This document shows, in pieces, positions 1 to 10,895 of a DNA stretch of 64,000 nt. Below the pieces are notes generated by a model. That model made no database searches and was not told the DNA's origin. It saw only the letters and a program-made list of their open reading frames with translations. The stretch is from Neoarius graeffei (Eukaryota; Chordata; Actinopteri; Siluriformes; Ariidae): positions 29,323,698 to 29,387,697 of the forward strand of contig NC_083577.1 in NCBI RefSeq assembly GCF_027579695.1. Direction: 5' to 3'. Each line of letters starts with the position of its first letter. Within the stretch, counting starts at the first letter, position 1. The translations under genes were made by a program, and so were the position numbers.

Positions 1-297
1 GGTTCGAGCCCAATGGCCAATAGGGGCCTTTCTGTGTGGAGTTTGCATGTTCTCCCTGTGTCTTTGTGGGTTTCCCCCCACAGTCCAAAGACATGCAGGT
101 TAGGCTAATTGGTGGCTCTAAATTGACCGTAGATGTGAGTGTGGATGGTTGTTTGTCTCTGTGCGTCAGCCCTGCGATGATCTGGTGACTTGTCCAGGGT
201 GGACCCCGCCTCCCGCCCATAGTCAGCTGGGATAAGCTCCAGCTTGCCCGCAACCCTGCACAGGATAAGTGGCTACAGATAATGGATGGATGGATGT
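1..297 (+). mobile_element. SINE-A (tRNA-headed fish SINE), cut by window start
   Basis: The sequence begins inside the B-box region (GGTTCGAGCC) and continues through the same body as the full copy at 61087-61463: the mTGTGGAGTTTGCATGTTCT-like block, then the ACATGCAGGTTAGGCTAA block. It ends in a GGATGGATG tail. The promoter A box lies off the window. It is an older copy, judging by several differences from the later copies. Confidence 0.85.
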
Positions 298-399
298 AGC
301 TTTGACAGCTGTAACTGAAATGAAGTAAACCTATCAATGTGAAGGTTCTATCGATGCTCATGTTTCTATAAGAACAGTGCAAAAACTCCAGGAGTAAAA

Positions 400-965
400 A
401 AAAAAAAAAAAGCATTATAAAACAAACATGTTATTTAACAAGGAAAAATATGTCAACATTGATGCTGTGATGAAGCTTTCTGTAAGAAGTCTATTTAACA
501 TTTATGGAAGGAGTCTCCAGTGTAAGACAGTAGTAAGAGCAGCTGTGTTGTACGGTTTGGAGACGGTGGGATTGACACAAAGGCAGGAGACAGAACTGGA
601 AGCAGCAGAGCTGAAGCTGCTGAGATTTTCATTGGGAGTGACAAAGTTGGACAGGATGAGAAACGAGAATATTTGAGGGACAGGACATGTTGGATGGCTT
701 GGAGACAAAGTGAGAGGCGCAAAATTGAGATGGTTTGGACATGTCCAGAGGCGAGATCCAGGGTATATTGGGAAAAGAATGCTGCAGATGGAGTTGCCAG
801 GTAGAAGGAAAAGAGGAAGCGCAAAAATGAGATTTATGGATGTGATGGAGGAGGACATGAGGGCGGTTGGTGTGACAGAAAAAGATACGGAGGACAGGAG
901 GAGATGGAGGGATATTATATGCTGTGGTGATCCCTAACAGGAACAGCTGAAAGAAGTAGTAGTAG
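400..965 (+). mobile_element. 5'-truncated non-LTR retrotransposon (RTE-like) C-terminal fragment
   Basis: Two frames (428-676 and 710-937) read as the C-terminal region after a reverse transcriptase. Visible signatures are AAVLYGLET, LRFSLGVTKLDRMRNE, LRWFGHVQRRD and PGRRKRGSAKMRF, which are typical of LINE proteins of the RTE type. A stop and frame change separate the two parts. The end at about 950-965 is a short AGTAGTAGT tail, as expected for the 3' end of such an element. It is a dead fragment. The RTE assignment is an inference from motif style. Confidence 0.75.
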
Positions 966-1131
966 TTGTGTCCAGTGTCAGTGGTGTGTAAAAGTCAGTT
1001 TTCTGCTATGGGAGAATCTTCAGGACAGAAGACCTTCCGAGTTAGGGGTGTTTTTTGGTCTTGATTCATTTCTGACGCAAACAATAAGAGAAAGAGAACA
1101 AAGAGGCTAGTGAAGGAATGAATATTTATAG

Positions 1132-1928
1132 CAGTGTTGTAGTCAAGTCATTAAACCTCGGGTCCAAGTCCAGTCTCGAGTCCCCAGTCAAATCCAAGTC
1201 ATTAAAGAAAATTGAGTCGAGTCCGAGAACAAGACTCCAATGGCACCATTTGACGGTGGCTATTGCTGCCTTTATGTGAAAGCGTCTCTGCTACTGTGTT
1301 GGACTAACGTTCCTGCTCGACTGCCCTATTTTAGTCAACAGGCTACAGATAAAAAGCTTGTTCATCGCTCAGCAAGTCCCGCCCACTATCAAAGGGCATA
1401 TAACATGAGAGACGGTAAACACTAGCTAGTTCATCGCTCAGCAAGCCCCGCCCACTATCAACAGAACAATGAACATAGCACATCACTTCCTTCTCTGGGT
1501 GTGGTCTTGCCAAATGACGATAGAAGTTCAAGGTCGTCTCCTCGATAGTTCTTCTACATATGGAACACACAGCAGTGTATTTTTTCCCACTGCACGAGAA
1601 GTCTGTATAAGCAAAGCGAACAATCCTAGGGGCTTCTCTCCAGGCATTTTAGCGCCATTAATGTTCCTGAACATGATGTATGAACAGGTGAATGTGCATT
1701 CTCTTGCACAAAATTAGTATAAAATTAATGTAGATATAAATATCTTATGCCAAATTATTATGGCATGTTACAAAACATGAAGAAAAAATCCGGAGTCTTC
1801 GTCTCCGATTTACGAGTCCGAATGCAGTCAATGCACGAGTCGAGTCCAAGTCATCAGTGCTCAAGTCCAAGTCGAGTCATGAGTCCTTAAAATTAGGGCA
1901 CGAGTCGGATTCGAGTACTACAAGCCTG
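1132..1928 (-). mobile_element. Non-autonomous hAT element with BED zinc-finger remnant
   Basis: The ends are CAGTGTTGTAGTCAAGTCA and, on the other strand, CAGGCTTGTAGTACTCGAA, a typical hAT TIR style. They are flanked by 8-bp direct repeats ATTTATAG (1124-1131) and GTTTATAG (1929-1936), 7 of 8 matching. GAGTC/AAGTC motifs are densely repeated near both ends. On the minus strand, 1570-1343 reads MCSICRRTIEETTLNFYRHL followed by ARPHPEKE, a BED-type zinc finger (CxxC...HxxxxH). No catalytic transposase domain is present, so the copy cannot move itself. The inner copy at 52168-53367 is the same family. Confidence 0.85.
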
Positions 1929-1936
1929 GTTTATAG

Positions 1937-2324
1937 CTGCATTAATGCAAGTGAAACCAGAAACTAAATACAGTATTTCACAACATAAAGCATGATGTGT
2001 CATTCATTAATACAGTAAAAATTGTAATCTTCATTCAGGTGTTGTGGTATAAGAGGAATAAAACTTGGGTGATATCACACTATCCTGATGTAGATTATGT
2101 TCCTATAACAGCATGGCTTGTGTGTTTTATTCCCTACTTTTACAGTATTACGAAATGCACGAAAAGGTTGTGGAATTAAATGGTTCCTGAAAATTAAATA
2201 TGAAACCCAACATTTTGGCTCCAATGATGAAAAAAGTACTAAAATGCTGATACTAATTGGGAGATGGTGGGGGAGGGGGAGACTGTCATCAGTATGAGCT
2301 TTTATATTATGTTCTCTTTTTATA
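1937..2324. other. Unassigned AT-rich stretch
   Basis: No credible exon, RNA gene or familiar repeat was seen here. The one open frame (1997-2179) has no recognisable domain. Confidence 0.4.
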
Positions 2325-2890
2325 AAAAGAACTTGTTCTTCATTCTAAGGTTCCCATTCTTGGCTGCAGGACTGGAACCCAATGTGGTCTTCTGCTGTTG
2401 CATGCTGAGATGCTTTTCTGCTCACCACAGTTGTAAAGAGTGATACGAGTTACTGTATCCTTCCTGGCAAAAAAAGCTCAAACCAATCTGTCCATTTTCC
2501 TCTGACCTCTCTTATCAACAAGGCGTTTGTTTCCACCCACAGAACTGTCGCTCACTCAACTCCGTGTTTTTTGTTTTCTGCACCATTCTGTGTAAACTCG
2601 AGAGATTGTTGTGTGAAATCCCCAGTTGATCAGCAGTTTCTGAAATACTCAAACCAGTCCATCTGGCTCAAACCAACACCCGTGCCACAGTGAAAGAAAG
2701 TCACACTTTGAGATCACAATTTTTCCTATTCTGATGTTTGAAGTGAACATTAATTTAACTGAAGCTCTTGATTTGTTTCTGCATGATTTGATGCATTGTG
2801 CTGCTGTAAAGGGATCGGTTGATTAGAGAACTGCATCAAACAGACAGCAGGTGGATGGGTGTTCCTAATAAAGTGTCTGGTGAGTGTATC
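2325..2890 (+). repeat. TIR-element family E, copy 1
   Basis: The body beginning CTAAGGTTCCCATTCTTGGC and containing GATGCTTTTCTGCTCACCAC is shared with 4985-5160, 31955-32350 and 36872-38153. The right end GTTCCTAATAAAGTGTCTGG followed by TGAGTGTAT matches the reverse complement of the left TIR at about 36873. The left TIR of this copy is eroded. It has no coding capacity and is a non-autonomous DNA element. The superfamily cannot be determined from these copies. Confidence 0.75.
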
Positions 2891-2984
2891 GTGACATACT
2901 TCTGTTATTTTATCCATCCCGAGTAGGCAGAAAGACAGTTTAATTGGTATTTTGAAAAAGCCTGTTTTGATTAACCGTCAAAGC

Positions 2985-3115
2985 ATGACACCATGACAAG
3001 TACCTGCTTTATCCTGGTCTGGGTTGTCCTGAATCCGGAGCCAATCCCAAGATCACTGGGTGTGAAGCAAGAATACACTGTGGATGGAACCCAGTCAATC
3101 CAAGTCACAAGAATA
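2985..3115 (+). repeat. Degenerate dispersed fish repeat fragment
   Basis: The stretch TGCTTTATCCTGGTCTGGGT followed by GAATCCGGAGCCAATCCCAAG resembles a common fish SINE-type tail (the 'cttatcctgg...ggagcctatccc' block). It is short and diverged. Confidence 0.4.
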
Positions 3116-3571
3116 ACATTTCCTAAATCTTTTCTGTCCATCTGTCTTGAGCAAATATATACTGGTGATTAAGTTGATCATTAGCAGGGAATTGAAAGTA
3201 TGCATGAAATGCATTTCAGTTCATTTATAATTCTTTCTTCCCCATGATGGAATTGGAGAATCCAAATTCAACAAAAATATACTAAGATGGTGGGATGTCA
3301 TGTTGCATATCAAATGATATGAGACTTTCCCAAAGCTTTCATACAAAAGGTATTAAACTGATAAATCAAGTATGATTTTAATGTTATCAGTCTAATCAAA
3401 AATGATAAAACATGGCAACCCACAAGGAGACATCGAGCACACTCCTCAAACAACTAAATTGGGAAAAAAAATAAATGTGGAGAAAGGTTTTGCACGTTTC
3501 AACCACATGCAGCAGAGCTCTGATGAAATCCCGAGTGAATGACTGGAGCCCTATTTTTCATGATAGGCCTG

Positions 3572-3905
3572 CTATATGAATCCATCCATTATCTGTACCA
3601 CTTATTCATCAGGGTCGTGGGGGAAGCTGAAGCCAATCTGAGCTCATTTCAGATGAGATGTGGTGGACACCCTGAGCAGGTCACAGGGCTAACAAAGAGA
3701 CAAACAACCATTCGTACTCACATTCACACCTATGGACAATTTAGAGCAGCTCATGTGTCATTGGACTGTTGGAGGAAACCCACACAGGCACTGGGAGAAC
3801 ATGCAAACTCCTCACAGAGAGCCCTCAGACACAAGGTTCAAACCCAGAACCTTCTTGCCGTGAGGTGACAGGGCTAACCATTGCATCGCCACTATATGAA
3901 TCCAT
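3572..3905 (-). mobile_element. SINE-A copy with target duplication
   Basis: This is SINE-A on the minus strand, with the tail (ATCCATCC) on the left and the head CAGGGCTAACC...GCATCGCC on the right. The 14-bp direct repeats CTATATGAATCCAT at 3572-3585 and 3892-3905 are the insertion-site duplication. The A box is damaged. Confidence 0.85.
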
Positions 3906-4506
3906 TCTCCATTTTAAATAGAGTAAATATTAACAAGAGACCAGTATCTTGGATTTCAGCGTTTCTTTAATTTGTCCACCAATCAGTTGATCACACACTG
4001 ACAACTTGAAGACATTTAAAAATGAAATGTCAGCTTGTAAACAGGGTGAGCAGGTTAATTACGTTATTCGATTTTGTAGAAGCCTTGTGATAACTAGATT
4101 CGTAAAAGGATTTTAAGCTCAAGTTCAAGCACTTTACTGTTATGGTATAACAACAAAGTTAGTTTTGTGACAACCCCAAATTATGTGCTTTTAAGAAATG
4201 AACGTGGAAGTGACAATTTAAAAGCAAAGTTCAAATTGTTAACAATATGACAAATAATGAAAATTAGAGATAAAAACAGAATGATCATACAAAGTAAGTT
4301 CAACATATCAGCAAAGATGCCATATACAGTGTTAAGTGTTCAAGTGACCAGGACAAATTATTATTGCACTGGTATACAGCAGCATAGATTATTATTGCAT
4401 ACATTAGTAAACAGTGTATTGCACATTACCAACATAGCTTATTGTGCATAGTCAATGGGAACATCATGAGCTCTGCGCTTGGAAATTTTAGATTGAAGGT
4501 ATGGAA

Positions 4507-4618
4507 GAAAAAAAAAAAAAAAAGGCCCCAATTCGGGAAATGGCCTCAGGTCAGAATCGAACTCGGATCCCCAGATTTATGGTATGGCGCCTTATCCACC
4601 TGAGCCACAACACCCCCA
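4507..4618 (-). mobile_element. SINE-T (tRNA-derived), short copy
   Basis: On the minus strand it reads GTGGCTCAGGTGGATAAGGC (A-box region), then GAGTTCGATTCTGACC (B-box region), and ends in a T-rich/A-rich tail. A better preserved copy lies at 50518-50700. The tRNA-like head carries the internal RNA polymerase III promoter. It is not a tRNA gene, because it lacks a folded acceptor stem and continues into a SINE body. Confidence 0.8.
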
Positions 4619-4624
4619 GGCCAA

Positions 4625-4980
4625 AACTTGTATCATTAGAAGAAGCCTTTATTTGTCACCTGCACACTCAAGCACAGTGAAATTCATTGTCTGCATTCAA
4701 CCCATCTGAAGCAGTGAACACACGAGCACACACCCAGAGCAGTGGGCAGCCATACTACAGCGCCCAGGGGGCAGTTAGGGGTTATGTACCCTGCTCAAGG
4801 GCACTTCAGCCCAAGGCCACCCCATGTTAACCTAACTGCACGTCTTTGAACTGTGGGGGAAACCGGAGCACCCGGAGAAAACCCATGCAGACATGGGCAG
4901 AACATCCACACAAAAAGGCCCCCGTTAGCCACTGGGCTTGAACCCAGAACCTTCTTGCTGTGAGGCAACAGTGCTAATCT
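4625..4980 (-). repeat. Composite repeat sharing the SINE-A head
   Basis: The left part (CCTTTATTTGTCACCTGCAC ... AGCAGTGGGCAGCC) is a different body, a frequent fish repeat type. The right part, from about 4810, is the SINE-A head on the minus strand (CACGTCTTTGAACTGTGGGG ... CTTCTTGCTGTGAGGCAACA). So one tRNA-like head is attached to two alternative bodies in this genome. Confidence 0.7.
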
Positions 4981-4984
4981 ACCT

Positions 4985-5160
4985 CAGGATTTGATAGGTT
5001 GTGCATTCTGGGATGCTTTTCTGCTCACCACAGTTGTAAAGAGTGTTCAGGTACTGTAGCCTTCCTGTCAGCTCGAACCAGTCTGGAAAGGATCTTCTGA
5101 CTTCTCTCAACAACAAGGCATTTCCACCCACAGAACAGGTGCTCAGTGGAAAAACAAATA
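4985..5160 (+). repeat. TIR-element family E, internal fragment
   Basis: It matches the internal block of the copy at 2325-2890 (GGATGCTTTTCTGCTCACCA, then TTTCCACCCACAGAAC). Both ends are missing. Confidence 0.65.
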
Positions 5161-5227
5161 CTTTCAATACCAACAAGTTCAAATGAAACCATTGAAACAT
5201 TTGTACATTTGCCTATGCTTTACTTTG

Positions 5228-5598
5228 CACATCCATCCATTATCCGTAACCGCTTATCCTGTACAGGGTCGCAGGCAAGCTGGAGCCTATCCCAGCTGAC
5301 TATGGGCAAGAGGTGGGGTACACCCTGGACAAGTCTCCAGATCATCGCAGGGCTGAGACAGAGACAAACAACCATTCACACTCACATTCACACCTACGGT
5401 CAATTTAGAGCCACCAATTAGCCTAACCTGCATGTCTTTGGACTGTGGAGGAAACTGGAGTACCCAGAGGAAACCCACACAGACACCTGGAGAACATACA
5501 AACTCCAGACAGAAAGGCCCTCGTCAGCCACTGGGCTCGAACCCAGAACCTTCTTGCTGTGAGGCAATAGTGCTAACCACTACACCACCATGCTGCCA
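5228..5598 (-). mobile_element. SINE-A, full-length copy
   Basis: This is a minus-strand copy from the tail (CATCCATCCATTATCCGTAA) to the head (CTAACCACTACACCACCATG). Both promoter boxes are recognisable. I did not find a convincing target duplication. Confidence 0.85.
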
Positions 5599-5989
5599 AT
5601 ATGCCTTGTAAACATTATAAAAAGTGATGTGCATTGTTCTTCACTGTGTAAAGCTTGCAGTGGAAGTGGTGTGATAAAGTCTGTGCATATCAGTCCAGTC
5701 CCTCAGAGTTGATCTGATATAAAAAGAGGACAAAAAGGTCAAAATTTGAAAATTAAAGTTGACAAACCTTATCGTGTGTAATGTCACGCACCTATAATTT
5801 CAATAAAACATACACTGAAGAAACTTATCTTGTAGTTCTTATTTATTTCATGAGCTAAAAACAGCCGACAACTAATGTAACAGGACAGACATACATCTTT
5901 ACAGGGAATCAATTAAAACAATGAAATGTCACGTATTCAGTACCTGTGGGTTGTTTTTTTTTTTTTTACAAAGATAAGAAAAATACCAG

Positions 5990-7060
5990 TCTATACCATT
6001 AACTTAGATGGCATTTAGCAGATGGTGTTATCCAGACTGACATATGACAAGTGTAAAAGTCAGGTACATGAAGTGCTGAACAACTAGACAAGAAAGTTCT
6101 AGTGCCAACAATACCTAGTGTAATATTCTGTTGAAGTATCAATACTCAAACAGCCAAGGAAACAAACCAACTATACAAGGTCCAACTAAATAGAGAACTC
6201 AAAAAGTTAACCCCAGCACTAGACAGTACACAGCCTGGGTTGGTCAAGACCGAAATGCAGCTACACAGAGGGCAGGGAAGCAGGGGAGAGGTGCAGCTTG
6301 AAAAGGTGAGTCTTTAGTCTGTGCTTGAAGGTGGTCAGGGAGTCGGCAGTTCTGACCTCAATGAAGGTCGTTCCACCAACGGGGATCCAGGACAGACAGA
6401 AGGCTTGAGCAGGCTAAGCAGGAGTGGAGGGGAGGAGGAGAGGCCAGGCGACCAGTAGTAGCGGAGTGTATGGATCTGGCTGGCGTGTATAGGTGGATCA
6501 GACTCTGGAGGTATGAGGGTCCTAACCCCTCGAGAGCCTGGTAAATGAGCACCAGTGCCTTACAGTTGATACGAGCTGCAATAGGTAGCCAGTGCAGGTT
6601 GGCAAGCAGAGGGGTGACCTGGGAAGAACGTGGGAGGTTGTAGAGCAGGCAAGTTGCAGGGGTCTGATGGCAGATGTTGGAAGGCCAGCAAGGAGAGATT
6701 TGCAGTAGTCCAAGCAGGAGAGGATCAGCACTTGGACCAGGAGCTGAGTAGAGTAGGTGGTAAGAAAAGGGCAGATCCTTTGGATGTTGTAGAGGAGGAA
6801 TCTACATGTCTGGGTCACCGCAGAGATGTTTGCTGAGGATGAGAGTTTGTCATCGAACACGACCCCGAGGTTCTTCGCACTGGGTGAAGGAGACCTACAG
6901 ATGTCCCCCAGGGAGATGACGATGTCCAGGAGTGGAGAGGATGGAGCAGGAATGTAGATTACCTCCGTCTTGCCTACGTTGAGCTTCAGGTGATGGCTGT
7001 CCATCCAGCTCTGGATGTCACGCAGGCAAGCAGAGATGCGCGTGGCAGATCTGTGACATG
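5990..7060 (-). mobile_element. L2-type LINE, 5'-truncated (reverse transcriptase C-terminal part)
   Basis: The minus-strand frame 7004-6522 contains LNVGKTEVIYIP, KNLGVVFDDKLSSSANIS and LILSCLDYCKSLLAGLP. These are the post-catalytic portion of an L2-clade reverse transcriptase. A frameshift moves the reading to 6552-6358 (LGPSYLQSLIHLYTPARS ... LDPRWWNDLH). The 3' UTR continues to about 5990 and includes the block ATTTAGCAGATGGTGTTATC, well known from L2 3' ends. The 5' end is truncated near 7060, so the endonuclease and catalytic YxDD motifs are absent. It is a dead copy. Confidence 0.85.
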
Positions 7061-7628
7061 GGATATTTTACACCTTTTTTTTTTTTACACTTTTACCAGT
7101 TCTGTACATTTGATTGTTTAAATTTCTTTTGCACAACATTACATGGTTCATTTTAACACAGAGGATGGTATGAAGAACCATAAATATTATCTTACAGCAT
7201 TTCTTTACATAAGTTTTGTGCACGTTTTGTCTTGTGTTTGCCTTGGTTATTGTGTTAGTTTTGCGTTTTGCTCGTGAATAAATCTCCAAACCTGCAGCCA
7301 TCTCCTGTTCCTGCGTGTGTGCCCCTGACATTTACCGTTTGGCTCTTTTAAGATAAGTTGACATTGATGAATTGACATTGCAGGTCACTGCTGTTTCTGT
7401 GACTGTTATCTCATTATTACACGAGTCTGCACAAGTTAAGTAAAATTAGGTCACAATAGGTGCTAACGTGTAAAATGCAGGTTACACATAAACTGACACA
7501 TACTGTATACTTGGCCCATGTTATCTGATTTAGTCATTCTCTCATCAATTTTAGGATTCATTATAACAGTGATTATCTATAAAAATAATAGTATAATGCA
7601 AAATATTAGTGTATTTATATTATAAACA
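7061..7628. other. Unassigned intergenic stretch
   Basis: About 7220-7335 ends with CTGCAGCCATCTCCTGTTCC and GTGTGCCCCTGACA, which has the look of a retroelement terminus with an AATAAA at 7277. No partner end was found. Nothing else was recognised. Confidence 0.3.
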
Positions 7629-8548
7629 ATACGGTGCAAAAGTCTGAGGCACCCTATTCTTTTCATACAAACTTTCTATTTTATGACTTCTACATTATCG
7701 AGTCGGTACAAAAACATTTTAGAATCCAAATGTTCATTTTCCAGCACAAAATTAAACGTTACAGAAAAAAATGTTTGTATCTGAGCAGGATATTCCATAA
7801 GAGAGCACTTTTCAGATGAAAAAAGAAATCATAATGAAGGCTGCTGGGTTTTGGTGCAAAATGAAGATGCGAGTGTGAGAGTCAAAGAGTCCGGAAGAAC
7901 TGTGGCTGGTTCTGTAAGATGCTCAGTAAAACCTACAGCTCATTTCCGCATAAAACTGCACTCACTGCACCTCAGACTATTTTTTTTATTTTATTTTTTT
8001 TTAAAGCAAAGGGTCGTCTCACACCAAATATTGACTTTGTTTCATTTATTACGGCTTACAGTATTTTTTTTTAATGAAACATTTAATTTCATTATTTTTA
8101 AGCCATTTTTGGTCAACAGCATTTCTTTACATGCACCTAAGACTTTTACACAGTCTCATCTCATTATCTGTAGCCGCTTTATCCTGTTCTACAGGGTCGC
8201 AGGCAAGCTGGAGCCTATCCCAGCTGACTACGGGCGAAAGGCGGGGTACACCCTGGACAAGTCGCCAGGTCATCACAGGGCTGACACATAGACACAGACA
8301 ACCATTCACACTCACATTCACACCTACGGTCAATTTAGAGTCACCAGTTAACCTAACCTGCATGTCTTTGGACTGTGGGGGAAACCGGAGCACCCGCAGG
8401 AAACCCACGCGGACACGGGGAGAACATGCAAACTCCACACAGAAAGGCCCTCGCCGGCCACGGGGCTCGAACCCGGACCTTCTTGCTGTGAGGCGACAGC
8501 GCTAACCACTACACCACCGTGCTGCCCCTTTTACACAGTACTGTACAC
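7629..8548 (+). mobile_element. Tc1/mariner-like family C, deleted copy 1, interrupted by a SINE
   Basis: The left end GGTGCAAAAGTCTGAGGCAC and the right end GACTTTTACACAG...TACTGTACAC form inverted termini typical of a Tc1-like family. The interior matches 18022-18935 read in the opposite direction. No transposase remains. A SINE-A copy (8154-8527) sits inside the right terminal repeat. Confidence 0.75.
8154..8527 (-). mobile_element. SINE-A, full length, inserted into Tc1-like family C
   Basis: It is flanked by the 11-bp direct repeat CTTTTACACAG at 8143-8153 and 8528-8538. On the minus strand the head is GGCAGCACGGTGGTGTAGTG and carries the A box TGGTGTAGTGG and B box GGTTCGAGCC. The tail is AGATAATGAGATGAGA. 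It is close in sequence to 52333-52711 and 61087-61463. Confidence 0.92.
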
Positions 8549-8714
8549 AAATACATTAAAATTGTTAGATTTAAAAAGCCTGGGTTTTCTTGTTATTTTA
8601 TACTAAATGTCCTGTTTTGTTAGACTGGTTGAGTAAATGAAGTTCATGGTGAATCTTTTTTATAATACATGTTGATTTTTATTGCTTTCTTACACATACA
8701 TTTAATCTGTTAAA

Positions 8715-8858
8715 TGTTATTTGCCATTTTTCACTTCATTCTTAGTCATGTCTTAACAGTATTTATTGGTCACAAGTTGCATGAACATTGTGACAGTGAA
8801 TTATGTGACCAACAAATACTGTTAAGATGTAAGAATGAAGTGAAAATGGCAAATAACA
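8715..8858. repeat. Long imperfect inverted repeat (hairpin)
   Basis: The arms at 8715-8775 and 8801-8858 pair over about 58 positions with only a few mismatches. The left arm starts TGTTATTTGCCATTTTTCAC and the right arm ends GAAAATGGCAAATAACA. The loop is about 25 nt. It may be a foldback MITE or a small-RNA hairpin; the sequence does not decide. Confidence 0.85.
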
Positions 8859-8932
8859 TGAGAAAATAATCCTGTTTCAACAACTGTCCAAATTAGAAAG
8901 GAAGTCTTGTACAGTCTTTGGGTTGGTTGGAT

Positions 8933-8954
8933 GGATGGATGGATGGATGGATGG
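8933..8954. repeat. (GGAT)n microsatellite
   Basis: Five to six GGAT units occur in tandem. Confidence 0.9.
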
Positions 8955-9219
8955 AAGAACTATACGAAAGAGGAAGATACACTAAGAGAAAAACTGAAAT
9001 AATATCCGTAAAAATAATTGTCATAAAAGAGCTGTTTAAAAAAAGTATCAGAAACGGAACTGGAAAAGGGGGGAAAAAAAAAAAACAGTAACAGTGAAAG
9101 GGAGCACTACAACTATATGGAAGAAATGTGGGTAAAGTTGAGAAAATAAGAAGAGGTAATGAAAGGGGAGAAAAAAAAGTCAGGAGATACTTTTCTTGGG
9201 GCAAATTTGATTGGATACC

Positions 9220-9369
9220 ACGGTTTAATACCTGCGATGCAAGTGGTAAGATGGTGGCAAAATGGCTTCACTCTGATGACCCTATGAGCTCTCCAGATTT
9301 CCTATAGAGCTCCGTGGTTGTACACTACTTTTCATGATGCATTGTGGAATACTTTGAGTCCACTATATA
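9220..9369. repeat. Left part of an older DNA element split by Tc1 family A
   Basis: The sequence at 9350-9369 ends CACTATATA and continues after the Tc1 copy as GGGTGTAATAATTCTCACTA up to about 10890, where CACTATATAGTCCACTATAT is seen. The CACTATATAG motifs suggest a hAT-type repeat that was the insertion target. Confidence 0.5.
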
Positions 9370-10789
9370 CAGTGGTGCTTGAAAGTTTGTGAACCCTTTA
9401 GAATTTTCTATATTTCTGCATGAATATGACCTAAAACAACATCAGATTTTCACACAAGTCCTAAAAGTAGATAAAGAGAACCCAGTTAAACAAATGAGAC
9501 AAAAACATGATACTTGGTCATTTATTTATTGAGGAAAATGATCCAATATTACATATCTGTGAGCAGCAAAAGTATGTGAACCTCTAGGATTAGCAGTTAA
9601 TTTGAAGGTGAAATTAGAGTCAGGTGTTTTCAATCAATGGGATGACGATCAGGTGTGAGTGGGCACCCTGTTTTATTTAAAGAACAGGGATCTATCAAAG
9701 TCTGATCTTCACAACACGTTTGTGGAAGTGTATCATGGCACCAACAAAGGAGATTTCTGAGAACCTCAGAAAAAGTGTTGATGCTCATCAGGCTGGAAAA
9801 GGTTACAAAACCATCTCTAAAGAGTTTGGACTCCACCAATCCACAGTCAGACAGATTGTGTACAAATGGAGGAAATTCAAGACCATTATTACCCTCCCCA
9901 GGAGTGGACGACCAACAAAGATCACTCCAAGAGCAAGGTGTGTAATAGTCGGCAAGGTCACAGAGGACCCCAGGGTAACATCTAAGCAACTGAAGGCCTC
10001 TCTCACATTGTTATGTGTAATGTTAATGTTCATGAGTCCACCATCAGGAGAACACTGAACAACAATGGTGTGCATGGCAGGGTTGCAAAGGGAAAGACAC
10101 TGCTCTCCAAAAAGAACATTGCTGCTCATCTGCAGTTTGCTAAAGATCACATGGACAAGCCAGAAGGCAATTGGAAAAATGTTTTGTGGACAGATGAGAC
10201 CAAAATAGAACTTTTTGGTTTAAATGAGAAGCGTTATGTTTGGAGAAAGGAAAACACTGCATTCCAGCATAAGAACCTTATCCCATCTGTGAAACATGGT
10301 GGTGGTAGTATCATGGTTTGGGCCTGTTTTGCTGCATCTGGACCAGGATGGCTTGCCACCATTGATGGAACAATGAATTCTGAATTATACCAGCGAAATC
10401 TAAAGAAAAATTAGAATTAGAAACCTACCAACATCCCAGAGTTCAAGCTGTTCTGTATGGAGGAATGTGTTAAAATTCCTCCAAGCTGGTGTGCAGGACT
10501 GATCAGCAGTTACCGGAAACATTTACGGTAGTTGCAGTTATTGCTGCATAAGGGGGTCACACCAGATACTGAAAGCAAAGGTTCACATACTTTTGCCATT
10601 CACAGATATGTAATATTGGATCATTTTCCTCAATAAATAAATGATCAAGTATAATATTTTTGTCTCATTTGATTAACTGGATTCTCTTTATCTACTTTTA
10701 GGACTTGTGTGAAAATCTGATGTTTTAGGTCATATTTATGCAGAAATATAGAAAATTCTAAAGGGTTCACAAACTTTCAAGCACCACTG
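9370..10789 (+). mobile_element. Tc1/mariner family A, internally deleted copy
   Basis: The ends CAGTGGTGCTTGAAAGTTTG and its inverted partner (…CAAACTTTCAAGCACCACTG) are flanked by TA on both sides (9368-9369, 10790-10791), the expected Tc1 target duplication. The long inverted termini (about 220 bp) carry repeated TATGTGAACC/ATGTAATATTGGATCATTTT blocks. The coding region has lost the segment with the second and third catalytic residues. Confidence 0.93.
9735..10530 (+). pseudogene. Broken Tc1-type transposase (family A)
   Basis: The start codon at 9735 opens MAPTKEISENLRKSVDAHQA, the N-terminal paired-like DNA-binding domain. Around 10010 an insertion (TTATGTGTAATGTT) shifts the frame; reading resumes as VHESTIRRTLNNNGVHGRVA. 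The first catalytic aspartate is visible in VLWTDETKIELFG, and the following VKHGGGSIMVWACF is intact. After YQRNLKKN the sequence jumps directly to a segment homologous to KPTNIPEFKLFC. The DNDPKH and SPDLNPIE motifs, which hold the second Asp and the Glu of the DDE triad, have been deleted. The protein cannot be active. It differs from the copy at 61782-62864 by this deletion and by the frameshift. Confidence 0.9.
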
Positions 10790-10799
10790 TAGGGTGTAA

Positions 10800-10895
10800 T
10801 AATTCTCACTATACATTCCGACAGCACTATAAAATGGCGAACACACTATATAGTCCACTATATAGTGAGTGATTTCGGACACAGGGATGGACAGG
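10800..10895. repeat. Right part of the older element split by Tc1 family A
   Basis: It contains ACACTATATAGTCCACTATA and TAGTGAGTGATTTCGGACAC, a terminal block known from fish hAT-type repeats. See 9220-9369. Confidence 0.5.

Noticed and set aside
8127..8505. Overlapping 100-140-residue frames on both strands in SINE-A copies (also 18335-18739, 52334-52591, 60972-61433)
   Set aside because: These frames arise from the conserved SINE sequence, recur at every copy, and have no known domain.
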